Part shown: piece after piece, positions 32,963 through 40,775 of the stretch
How the letters are laid out: each line of letters begins with the position of its first letter
Position numbering within the stretch: position 1 is the first letter of the stretch
Assembly: GCA_963676415.1 (NCBI GenBank)
Contig: OY781097.1
Coordinates: 868,001-932,000 of the forward strand
DNA: 64,000 nt
Direction: 5' to 3'
Source of the DNA: G963662905 sp963676415
GTDB lineage: Bacteria; Bacteroidota; Bacteroidia; Bacteroidales; WRLA01
Notes under the pieces: model-generated
What the model saw: only the letters and a program-made list of their open reading frames with translations
Told to the model about the DNA's origin: nothing
The model's database searches: none
Translations under genes and position numbers: made by a program

Positions 32963-34834
32963 TTACCATCTCTTCTTTTCGGGCTTTACCTCAAAAAAAT
33001 CAATGCGCACATCATCAATTTCAAAGGCTTCTTTGTCTTTGTTCCAGATGTACATGCGCAGTTCTTCAGGTTTTGCCTTGCCCCATTTAAAATTCATTTC
33101 GATATAAGCAGTATCCCAAATGCCCGTGCTGTCGTTTGGTACGTCTTTGATACGCATGGGTTTATAATAAATAGTAATATCGTTTTTATCGGTAGCCGAT
33201 CCCACAAAAACCGCGCGCATACAGGCATTGGTATCTATTTCCCGGTAGAGGAACTGCACATTGGCCTTGAGGTTTTTGGACTGAAGAATGCTTGTATCTT
33301 CAATAATCAAGTTGGCATTATACTCGGAAACACTATCGAATACGCATAAAAAGTTACTGCTGTCATTTTCGTGCGGAAGGATATTACGTTTATAAATTTC
33401 CCATGGCTCTGTTTTATAAACGGGAAATGCCATGCTGTCAAAATCCATTTTAAAACTATCGATATGCTCAATGGGGAGCTTGCGGAAAATATCGTCATCG
33501 GCATCACCCAAGACGTCTTCATACTCCTCTGCGGTTTTCATAAAAACATACCAGTATTTCGCCTTGTTCATACTTTCGGGATGAATAATTTTCTGTCCGT
33601 ACTGATACGTTTGAATCAGGTTAAAGAGCAAAACGATTGTCAAAACAGCATACAATCCATAGCGCAGAAAAGTTTTCGAAGCCGCATGCATCAGATAGGC
33701 CAGCAAAAGCATAAGCAGCGCATAGAAATCCACGAAAGGGCGCATCCCAAAACCGCTGCCATAATACCAGTTCCACCAGCTGGCCATCATCCAAATAATA
33801 AGAAAAAGGAATACTGACCAGGCCAGAGCTCTAAGCGGTTCCCTGCGCAATAAAACAAGAACACCCAAAAAACTGATTAGGGTAAGCGGAGTATAGAGGA
33901 ACAGTCCTTTGCGGTAGCTCCAGAGGAAATTACTGAGTTGCGGATTGGTCAGAAAAAAGCCTTCATCCTGATAAGCCCATATCCAGAACTCACCGATTTG
34001 CTGGTAATAAATCCAGGACTGAATCCCCACAAGAAGTATTGCTGGAATGAGCAAAAGCACAAGCCGTGAAGGATGAAAAACCTGAACAAGGCGCTTAAGG
34101 AACTGCCCGGATGATTCAGCAAGAAAGGGCAGAAAAAGGAAAATAAGGACATTAAAGGGGCGTATAAGAAACACAAGACCAATGCTTATGGAAGCCAGAA
34201 GAATGTATTTTTTCTTTCCATTCAGGAAAAACATGCGTACAGCATACAGCAAAACACTGATCATACTGAATGAATACACATGCGACATGCCCGGATGCAT
34301 AAACATATAAAAGAAGAGGTTGCTGCCAAAAAGATAGATCAGTATTGCAGCCAATGATGTTTTTTTATCAAAACCAAAAGAAATCAATAGCTTGCGTGCA
34401 AAAAACAATCCCAGCAAACCGTAAAACAAAGCAGCAATACTAATTCCCCATTGCGAGAGCACGGAATAGCCATCGGTAGGGTATCCCAGCAGGCCACTGA
34501 AATAGCGAAAAGTCAGGAAAAACGGGCTTTGGAGCAAAGCGGTTCCACAAGTAAATTTATTGATAAGCACACCGCCCATTTCATGATAATAATGTCCCTG
34601 ATAATGTTCATCAAGCCTTTGCTTCTGCAACTCCAATACGGGTGTAAAATCGAGGGTATCAAAAACAAAAAGCGCGGGCAGCCAGGCGTAATATCCCCGT
34701 GCATCTCCGGCGAGGATTTCATCGCGGAAGCCTTCAAAGCGAAGGTTACCCACAAAAACAAACAATAAGGCAATTGAGATGGTAAAAAGCCATAAACGGC
34801 TTTTGGAAATACGTATGTTGATGTGGTCGGGCAT
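32963..34834 (-). CDS. Polytopic GT-C-like membrane protein, possible glycosyltransferase
   Basis: The 623-residue protein has one N-terminal helix, then about ten further membrane helices up to residue 410, and a hydrophilic C-terminal domain of about 200 residues. The loop after the first helix has FRDEILAGDARGYYAWLPAL, with acidic residues where GT-C enzymes (PMT/ArnT/GT39 type) place their catalytic Asp, and HPGMSHVYSFSMISVLLYA is also reminiscent of such proteins. GT-C enzymes take sugars from polyprenyl-phosphate donors on the periplasmic side. The family cannot be fixed by eye, and the C-terminal domain (FEVKPEKKRW end) is not recognised. It lies after a long intergenic gap, between unrelated genes. 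Confidence 0.5.
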   Translation of the reverse strand: MPDHINIRISKSRLWLFTISIALLFVFVGNLRFEGFRDEILAGDARGYYAWLPALFVFDTLDFTPVLELQKQRLDEHYQGHYYHEMGGVLINKFTCGTALLQSPFFLTFRYFSGLLGYPTDGYSVLSQWGISIAALFYGLLGLFFARKLLISFGFDKKTSLAAILIYLFGSNLFFYMFMHPGMSHVYSFSMISVLLYAVRMFFLNGKKKYILLASISIGLVFLIRPFNVLIFLFLPFLAESSGQFLKRLVQVFHPSRLVLLLIPAILLVGIQSWIYYQQIGEFWIWAYQDEGFFLTNPQLSNFLWSYRKGLFLYTPLTLISFLGVLVLLRREPLRALAWSVFLFLIIWMMASWWNWYYGSGFGMRPFVDFYALLMLLLAYLMHAASKTFLRYGLYAVLTIVLLFNLIQTYQYGQKIIHPESMNKAKYWYVFMKTAEEYEDVLGDADDDIFRKLPIEHIDSFKMDFDSMAFPVYKTEPWEIYKRNILPHENDSSNFLCVFDSVSEYNANLIIEDTSILQSKNLKANVQFLYREIDTNACMRAVFVGSATDKNDITIYYKPMRIKDVPNDSTGIWDTAYIEMNFKWGKAKPEELRMYIWNKDKEAFEIDDVRIDFFEVKPEKKRW

Positions 34835-34903
34835 AAAAAAGGCAAAAAGCTTTGATGCAAAGTTAAAATACTTCCTTCATAAACCGCAATCAAAATACAA
34901 ACA

Positions 34904-34950
34904 GGCAGGAAAGGGATCAGGCACCCTAATTTTACCTGAGCCTTCCTGCC
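34904..34950 (-). terminator. Terminator after the MacB/FtsX-type permease gene
   Basis: GGCAGGAA pairs with TTCCTGCC, and inside it CAGG pairs with CCTG. On the minus strand the hairpin is followed by TGTTTGTATTTTG. It lies 64 bases beyond the permease stop. Confidence 0.6.
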
Positions 34951-35013
34951 TTTCCCTATTTGTGTAACCCCAAAGAAACGACAGTAAGGATTCTGCCGTT
35001 TCCTCCGGATTTT

Positions 35014-37401
35014 CTATTCATAACGCAAAGCGTCAATCGGATTGGCATTGGCCGCCCTCAGCGCCTGATACAGCATTGCAAGGGAGCCAACCACCATAGC
35101 GACAAATGCGCCCAGGATAAAAACCCACCAGTTATCTACGATACTGATACGGAAAGCAAAATTATCGAGCCATTTGCTGATGGTATAAAAAGCCAAAGGC
35201 CATGCCAGCAGGTTTCCAACGATAATCCATCGCGAAAGGTCACGCATCAGCATATGCACAACAGAAAAAGTGCTGGCACCAATTGCTTTACGAATACCTA
35301 TTTCTTTGATTTTCTGGCGCACAGTAAATGCCGTCAAGGCAAATACCCCCAACATTGATATAATAATTGCCAGTAAGGCCGCTGCAGTAATCATATCACC
35401 TACTCGTTCCTCCTGACGGTACATTTCCGCAAAACGCTGATCAATAAACTCATAATCGAAAGAACAGGAAGGATCAATATCGATAAGTGTTTTTTCAATG
35501 AATGCCAGTGTAGTTTTGAGTTCACCGGGCTGTATCCGTATTGCCAGAGTCCTGAACCAACGGGCATAATGCGTTAGGGCAATCGGATCAATTTCGCTGT
35601 GAATGGAAGCATAATTATAATCAGAAACCACGCCAATAACCGTAACGGGATTTTGCCAAACTACTATTTTCTTCCCAATAGGGTTTCCTGTCAGTCCCAT
35701 TTTCCGCACAGCGGTTTCGTTGAGAATTACGGATGCAGAATCGCTTTTCATATCGCTAATGAAATCACGTCCTTCGATAATCTGCATGCCCATTGTTTCC
35801 ACAAAGTCGTCCTGCACGCGGCATTCGTACATCATTACGCCGGTTTTTGGATCGGCACCATCCAGATAACAATTTTGTAAGCTGTTGTTTCCTCCCGGGG
35901 CACTTTGGGTTGCGGCAACAGATTCAATTTTAGCATACTGAAGCAGCTCGCCTTTGATGGTTTTGGCTTCCCCGCGCAATTTTGGGGTCAATCCATTTAA
36001 AACCAGTAGGTTTTCTTTTTCAAAACCCAGATCTTTATCTTTAGCAAAAACAATCTGTTTGTGCATGAGCATCAGGATGATAATCAAAAAGATAGAAATA
36101 CTAAACTGAAGGCTTACCAGGATTTTCCGAAGGATATTCGGATTGCGGCTGCTAAATTGCGTGCCTTTCAAAATCATTGCCGGGCGGAAAGAAGAAAGGA
36201 CCAGAGCCGGATAAATTCCGGAAATTACGCCCAGCAGCAAAACAAAAACTAAAATCAGCAGTAATATCAAGGGATTTGCCCAGTAAAAAAGACCCATCTG
36301 TTGTCCCATTAGCTCTGAAAAGGGCGGAAGCAAAAGTTCATTGAGCGTTAGGGCCAGAATAAAAGCGATCAAGGTGATCATGATGGATTCGCCGACAAAT
36401 TGCGTGATCAGGTTCCATCGTGCTGCACCTACTACTTTTCTAAGGCCGATTTCACGAAGCCTTTTTTCCGATTGGGCGGTCATCAGGTTTACGTAATTGA
36501 TCACGGCAATAAAAATGATAAAAAACGCCAGAAACGAAAACACATAGATATTACGGAGGTCGCCATAACGGTTATTACGAAAATCAAGCCCTTCGGAATG
36601 CAGGTAAATATCCTTAAAATACTGAGCGCTGTGTTTTATTTTGATGCCATAGGGACCAAAGCGTTCGGCAGCACGTTCATCAGCCGCAGCGATAACTTTG
36701 GGGATAAAAACTTCAGGCACAGCATTTTCTTTTGCCATAAAATAGGTTGGGAACGAAATTCCGTTGCGTCGCACTACATCGTAATCGGGACGAACGAGCG
36801 TAATAAAAGACGCGACCATATCAAACTGCATATGCGAATTTTCGGGGACATCTTCCATGATGGCAATGATTTTATAATCGTTCTGATCAATCTCAATAGT
36901 TTTACCAACGACATCTTCCGTGCTGAAATATTTCATTGCAGTTTCGCGGCTCAAAACCACCTGAAACTGTTCGTTGAGCATATTATCCGGATTTGCCTGA
37001 ACCAGAGGAAAGCTAAACATCTGAAAAAAGCCGGAATCCGCATAAAGAACCACATCAGTCGTATAGCGCTTTTGACCGATAACCACATCCGATGATCCCC
37101 ATTGATAAGCCCGGCAGGAAATATCAATTTCGGGCACTTTATTCAAAATGGTTTCGCTGATATTACCACTGGTAACAGCGGCTTCCAACTCCTTGCCGTC
37201 GGCCATGCTCCCTTTTATGAGCAGGCGGTACATTCGGTCGCGGTTCACATGAAAATCATCAAATTGAAACTGCTGATACACATAATTACTGATCAGCATA
37301 GAAACAGACAGAGCCAATGCAAGGCCCAGAAGGTTGATTAGGGTATTCACCTTGTTTTTCCTGAAAAAACGTAAGGCAATTTTCAAATAACTCAGAAACA
37401 T
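35014..37401 (-). CDS. MacB/FtsX-type ABC transporter permease
   Basis: The 795-residue protein has the double-permease layout common in Bacteroidota. It has a cytoplasmic tip and first helix (LKIALRFFRKNKVNTLINLLG), a periplasmic MacB-like domain, three helices with KRLREIGLRKVVGAARWNLI between them, then a fourth helix, a second MacB-like periplasmic domain and three more helices containing QKIKEIGIRKAIGASTFSVV. The two EIGlRKa.GA motifs are the coupling segments that meet the ATPase. It ends IDALRYE, also a family hallmark. The ATPase is not encoded next to it. Such permeases transmit force to the periplasm or export substrates such as lipoproteins or peptides; the role here is unknown. 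Confidence 0.9.
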   Translation of the reverse strand: MFLSYLKIALRFFRKNKVNTLINLLGLALALSVSMLISNYVYQQFQFDDFHVNRDRMYRLLIKGSMADGKELEAAVTSGNISETILNKVPEIDISCRAYQWGSSDVVIGQKRYTTDVVLYADSGFFQMFSFPLVQANPDNMLNEQFQVVLSRETAMKYFSTEDVVGKTIEIDQNDYKIIAIMEDVPENSHMQFDMVASFITLVRPDYDVVRRNGISFPTYFMAKENAVPEVFIPKVIAAADERAAERFGPYGIKIKHSAQYFKDIYLHSEGLDFRNNRYGDLRNIYVFSFLAFFIIFIAVINYVNLMTAQSEKRLREIGLRKVVGAARWNLITQFVGESIMITLIAFILALTLNELLLPPFSELMGQQMGLFYWANPLILLLILVFVLLLGVISGIYPALVLSSFRPAMILKGTQFSSRNPNILRKILVSLQFSISIFLIIILMLMHKQIVFAKDKDLGFEKENLLVLNGLTPKLRGEAKTIKGELLQYAKIESVAATQSAPGGNNSLQNCYLDGADPKTGVMMYECRVQDDFVETMGMQIIEGRDFISDMKSDSASVILNETAVRKMGLTGNPIGKKIVVWQNPVTVIGVVSDYNYASIHSEIDPIALTHYARWFRTLAIRIQPGELKTTLAFIEKTLIDIDPSCSFDYEFIDQRFAEMYRQEERVGDMITAAALLAIIISMLGVFALTAFTVRQKIKEIGIRKAIGASTFSVVHMLMRDLSRWIIVGNLLAWPLAFYTISKWLDNFAFRISIVDNWWVFILGAFVAMVVGSLAMLYQALRAANANPIDALRYE

Positions 37402-37591
37402 AGAACATTAATTTTGGGGTGTACATAATAGACGCAGGAAAAGCAGAAGTGTTACATAGCATCTTTTTTTATAAAAAACAGAAGAGCATAAAAATCACAG
37501 AAAAAACCATAATCCTAAGTCAAACAACCCCATTCTTGTACATCGCAATTCAAGTCATATTTAATGATGGCTGTGCCTCCTCAAGAATGTT

Positions 37592-37599
37592 TAAATTTG
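37592..37599 (+). promoter_or_regulatory. -7 box of the T9SS esterase gene
   Basis: TAAATTTG matches TAnnTTTG and lies 25 bases before the ATG at 37625. Confidence 0.5.
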
Positions 37600-37624
37600 T
37601 AAGAAATTTGAAAAAACCATAGAA

Positions 37625-39643
37625 ATGAAACAAGTCATATTCCTCCTAATAATCATAATTTTAATCAACAGCAGGCTTTTTGCGCAATTTCCAACTGAAG
37701 CGCGATATCTGAACGCCCGTTTTGAAAATATAGACATCGAATACGACATCATTTACGGAAGTGCGCCCGCTTTAAATTTTCCATGGCTCAACCAAAATAA
37801 CACTGCCATGCAAAATCTGCTGCTGGATATTTACACACCATCCGGCGATAGCCTGAACAAAAGACCGGCTATCATTTTTGCACACAGTGGGGGATTTGTG
37901 AGTGGCAGCAGGTTGAATGAAGATATGATTGCTTTTTGCGACACTTTCGCGCATCAGGGATATGTAACGGTAAACCTGGAATACCGTATGGGTATGATAG
38001 GCGATGATGTAAGCGGCACGAGAGCTGTTTACCGTGGACTGCAAGACAGCAGGGCGGCAATCAGGTTTCTGAAAGAATTCCGCGATGTTTATGGCATTGA
38101 CACCAACAATATTTATATCGCCGGAAGCAGTGCCGGATCGTTTGTAGCGCTCCAAAACTATTTTATGAACGAAGAAAGCGAGCGTCCGGAGCTCACCTTT
38201 GCGGGAGGCAGCGCACCCAATAATTATCCGGACCTAGGCTGTTTGGATTGCACGGGAAACAATTACAATCACAGCGGAAGGGCTCAGGCAGCCATTGGGC
38301 TTTGGGGCGCAATCAGCGACACCATCATCCAAAAAGAAGGCGATGGAAACAATGTGCTGCTGGTGCATGGCACCGATGATGCCGTTGTGATGTTTGATGT
38401 TGGCCCGCCTTGGGGATATCCAAGCCTGCCCTCAGCCTGGGGTTCATTGCCCATGTCGCGGCGCTTGAACAATCTGGGTTTCGAAGCAGAAACATATTTC
38501 GTTGAAGGAGAAGGACATGAATTTTATAATACATCCAACGGCATGTGGGATCCCACTCCTAACGCCTATTGGGATACAATTGTATATAAAGCAAAAGACT
38601 TTTTTTATCGCCAACATCAGCCCGAAGCAGATTTCAGCTATCAAAAGCAGTATCTTACTGTGGATTTTGAAGTAGAAACCGAAAATATTGTCTGGGCTTT
38701 TTGGGATTTTGGGGATCAGAATACCGCCACAGGTTTAAACCCACAACATACATTTGCAGAAGCCGGGAGCTATAATATTCGCCTGATCGTGCAAAACAAT
38801 TTGGGCAGCCGCGACACTACCGAACAAAGCATCACGGTAGTGGAACAGGTTTTTGTGGATAGCCTGAAAGTAGTTTCCTCGAATGGGATTTATGAAATCA
38901 CTGAAAATCATGGCACTTTACAATTTACTTATAATGTATGGCCAGATGATGCTTCGGACACCTCTGTAGTCTGGAGCCTGAATCCGGATGACGGAACCGC
39001 CTTTTTAAACGCATTTGCACAGTTGCAGGCTTTAAAAAACGGAACAGTTTGGGTTAAAGCACAAACGAGTGATGGCAGTAATATTTCTGATTCGGTGCTT
39101 GTGGAAATCAGTGGACAAAGGGTTTTGGTAGAAGAAATTGAGGTGCTTTCCGAAAATGGCATTTATATCATTGACGAAGCTGGCGGACAATTACAAATGA
39201 TTGCAGAAGTTTGGCCGCAAAACGCCACGGACACAACAGTAAGCTGGTTTATCAATAACACTGTGGGCCAGGCTATTGCCGATGAAAACGGAATGGTTCA
39301 GGCGCAAATCAATGGATTGGTATATGCCGTAGCCGAGGCAAATGATGAAAGCAAAACCCGTGATTCGGTTGCCATTAACATCATAAATCAGGAGCTGGAA
39401 GCGGATGATATCGGGGAAATCGCGGAATTTCAGGTCAAATCGAACCAAACAAATATTATCATTCAGGGAAAGGGTGACTTTGGGTTTACAGTTGAATTGT
39501 ATGCCCTCAGCGGACGGCTGATCATTCAAAAAAGCGGAAACGGGCAAATATTAATCGCAAAAAGCAATTTCCCGAAGGGGGTTTATTTGTTGAAGGTGCT
39601 ATCGGGTCAAAAGGCTTTTTATCGTAAGGTGTTGAATTATTAA
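37625..39643 (+). CDS. Secreted alpha/beta-hydrolase esterase with PKD, Ig-like and T9SS domains
   Basis: The 672-residue protein has a signal peptide (FLLIIIILINSRLFAQ), then an alpha/beta hydrolase of the carboxylesterase/BD-FAE type (about residues 50-325) with oxyanion region FAHSGGFVSGS, nucleophile elbow IAGSSAGSF (GxSxG), acid HGTDDAVV and a late His in EGEGHEFY. Next come a PKD-like domain (FDFEVETENIVWAFWDFGD, AGSYNIRLIVQN) near residues 340-420, two Ig-like BIG2-type repeats (VVSSNGIYEITENHGTLQFT; VLSENGIYIIDEAGGQLQMI) and a T9SS type A domain (LYALSGRLIIQKSGNG, FYRKVLNY end). It should be surface-exposed or released, cleaving ester-linked groups such as acetyl or feruloyl on polysaccharides (inference). 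It ends 5 bases before a hairpin-repeat block. Confidence 0.85.
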   Translation: MKQVIFLLIIIILINSRLFAQFPTEARYLNARFENIDIEYDIIYGSAPALNFPWLNQNNTAMQNLLLDIYTPSGDSLNKRPAIIFAHSGGFVSGSRLNEDMIAFCDTFAHQGYVTVNLEYRMGMIGDDVSGTRAVYRGLQDSRAAIRFLKEFRDVYGIDTNNIYIAGSSAGSFVALQNYFMNEESERPELTFAGGSAPNNYPDLGCLDCTGNNYNHSGRAQAAIGLWGAISDTIIQKEGDGNNVLLVHGTDDAVVMFDVGPPWGYPSLPSAWGSLPMSRRLNNLGFEAETYFVEGEGHEFYNTSNGMWDPTPNAYWDTIVYKAKDFFYRQHQPEADFSYQKQYLTVDFEVETENIVWAFWDFGDQNTATGLNPQHTFAEAGSYNIRLIVQNNLGSRDTTEQSITVVEQVFVDSLKVVSSNGIYEITENHGTLQFTYNVWPDDASDTSVVWSLNPDDGTAFLNAFAQLQALKNGTVWVKAQTSDGSNISDSVLVEISGQRVLVEEIEVLSENGIYIIDEAGGQLQMIAEVWPQNATDTTVSWFINNTVGQAIADENGMVQAQINGLVYAVAEANDESKTRDSVAINIINQELEADDIGEIAEFQVKSNQTNIIIQGKGDFGFTVELYALSGRLIIQKSGNGQILIAKSNFPKGVYLLKVLSGQKAFYRKVLNY

Positions 39644-39647
39644 CACT

Positions 39648-39839
39648 GGTAAATATTACCGCTACCCTGTAGCTAATTAAATGATCTATAATACATTCTA
39701 CAAATATTTTCGCTGCGCTGCAGCTCAATATCGTAAAGGCAATCTACAAGCCAAACGTGCATCCAGCGGCAGAGCCGCGGAAATATTTATAAAATGAATG
39801 AATATAACATAAACCCAGGTGCAGAGCACCGGGAATATT
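39648..39839. repeat. REP-like hairpin repeat, copy 1
   Basis: The block opens with GGTAA-ATA-TTACC (39648-39660). Four hairpins follow: GCTAC-CCT-GTAGC (39661-39673), GCTGC-GCT-GCAGC (39712-39724), GCGGC-AGA-GCCGC (39766-39778) and GGTGC-AGA-GCACC (39818-39830). The first two read forward. The last two, read on the minus strand, have TCT loops. Each is preceded on its own strand by AATATT plus three bases ending in C: AATATTACC, AATATTTTC, AATATTTCC, AATATTCCC. This copy keeps all four leaders intact. Confidence 0.8.
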
Positions 39840-39904
39840 ACTTAATGGATAAGGCTTCCCTTAAAAATTGGTCATAGCAATTAAAAGTCTCATTTGATCC
39901 TTTA

Positions 39905-40366
39905 TCAATCCAAAAAATCAAACAAATACTCATCCTTATACTCAACCCTGAACTCTTTCAAAAAAGACAAATACTCTTCTTTAAATGATTGTTTCTTATG
40001 ATGCTCTTCCTGGTTCAGAACATACTTCACAACAGATTCAATCTGTGAGTGGGCATAAGTAAAAGCGCCATACCCCACTTGCCATTCAAAATAAAATTTC
40101 GATAGGCTATTATGCTTAATCCAAGCATTGGTTGACGTTTTAATCTGTTCAACTAATTTTGGGATTAGTTGATTCAGGTTATATCCAATAAATATATGGA
40201 TATGGTCGGCAGTTCCTCCAATGGCTATCAGCTTATGTCCATTATTTTGCACAATTCCTGTGATGTATTTCTCAAGATCTGATTTCCATTCTTTTTGGAT
40301 TAACGCTTTTCTGTTTTTAACTGCAAAAACAATTTGAAAATAAGATTGTGAATATGTATTTGCCAA
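39905..40366 (-). CDS. Y1 (HUH) transposase, IS200/REP-associated type
   Basis: The 153-residue protein is a single-domain HUH nuclease. It has the histidine pair ADHIHIF (His55 and His57) and the catalytic tyrosine in SVVKYVLNQEEHH (Tyr115), with an N-terminal SYFQIVFAVKNR matching the family's first strand. It cuts and joins single-stranded DNA at hairpin-marked sites, through a 5'-phosphotyrosine link, without transposon-type double-strand breaks. The flanking repeats with conserved hairpins are its likely substrates. The length is within the IS200 TnpA range and slightly short for RAYTs. No accessory TnpB is present. The frame is intact, so it may be active. Confidence 0.88.
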   Translation of the reverse strand: MANTYSQSYFQIVFAVKNRKALIQKEWKSDLEKYITGIVQNNGHKLIAIGGTADHIHIFIGYNLNQLIPKLVEQIKTSTNAWIKHNSLSKFYFEWQVGYGAFTYAHSQIESVVKYVLNQEEHHKKQSFKEEYLSFLKEFRVEYKDEYLFDFLD

Positions 40367-40452
40367 AATATTGGTTTTGAGGATTTAAATAATCAAAATT
40401 AATAAATTCTGTATAAAAATCAATACAAATTAGATTTTGCAGAAACAGATCA

Positions 40453-40624
40453 CCGCTACTCTGTAGCTAATTTAATGATCTATAATACATTCTACAAATA
40501 TTTTCGCTGTGCTGCAGCTCAATATCGTAAAGGTAATTTAAAAACCAAACGCACATCCAGCAGCAGAGCCGCGGAAATATTTATAAAATGAATGAATATA
40601 ACATAAACCCAGGTGCAGAGCACC
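40453..40624. repeat. REP-like hairpin repeat, copy 2
   Basis: This copy is collinear with copy 1 and about 94% identical by eye. Hairpins are GCTAC-TCT-GTAGC (40455-40467), GCTGT-GCT-GCAGC (40506-40518), GCAGC-AGA-GCCGC (40560-40572) and GGTGC-AGA-GCACC (40612-40624). The inner two keep the AATATT leader; the outer two have lost it (GATCACC on the left, ATTTTACC on the right read on the minus strand). The stems of the second and third hairpins carry one wobble or mismatch. Confidence 0.8.
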
Positions 40625-40653
40625 GGTAAAATCCCAAACCTTATTTACGGATA

Positions 40654-40775
40654 TTATGCATGCTTCCTATGCCTTTTAAACCAAAGCACAAATCCGCTGA
40701 TCACCACAAAAAGGCTCAAAAAACCGATCAAGGGCACGATAAGTATATAAAACGGACTAATCCTGATCCTACTGT
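40654..40775 (-). pseudogene. C-terminal fragment of a PepSY-like membrane protein
   Basis: On the minus strand an open stretch of 39 sense codons begins right after an in-frame TGA at 40778-40776 and ends TAA at 40654, with no ATG. It encodes a membrane helix, LIVPLIGFLSLFVVISGFVL, followed by WFKRHRKHA. That pattern resembles the terminal helix of PepSY-associated membrane proteins (a helix, then a W, then basic residues). It lies 29 bases beyond hairpin repeat copy 2 and overlaps the end of the SEC-C gene in another frame. It is likely a gene remnant; a non-ATG start cannot be excluded. Confidence 0.35.

Larger units (their letters stand above)
39648..40624. mobile_element. Small Y1-transposase element flanked by hairpin-rich direct repeats
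   Basis: A 153-residue Y1 transposase on the minus strand (39905-40366) lies between two direct repeats of about 175 bases (39660-39832 and 40453-40624) that differ at about ten positions. Each repeat contains four small hairpins, two in each orientation. This is the layout of REP-associated tyrosine transposase (RAYT) or IS200-type elements, although here the repeats are hundreds of bases long and carry inverted pairs. The element lies 5 bases after the esterase stop; its exact ends were not defined by a target-site comparison. Confidence 0.65.
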
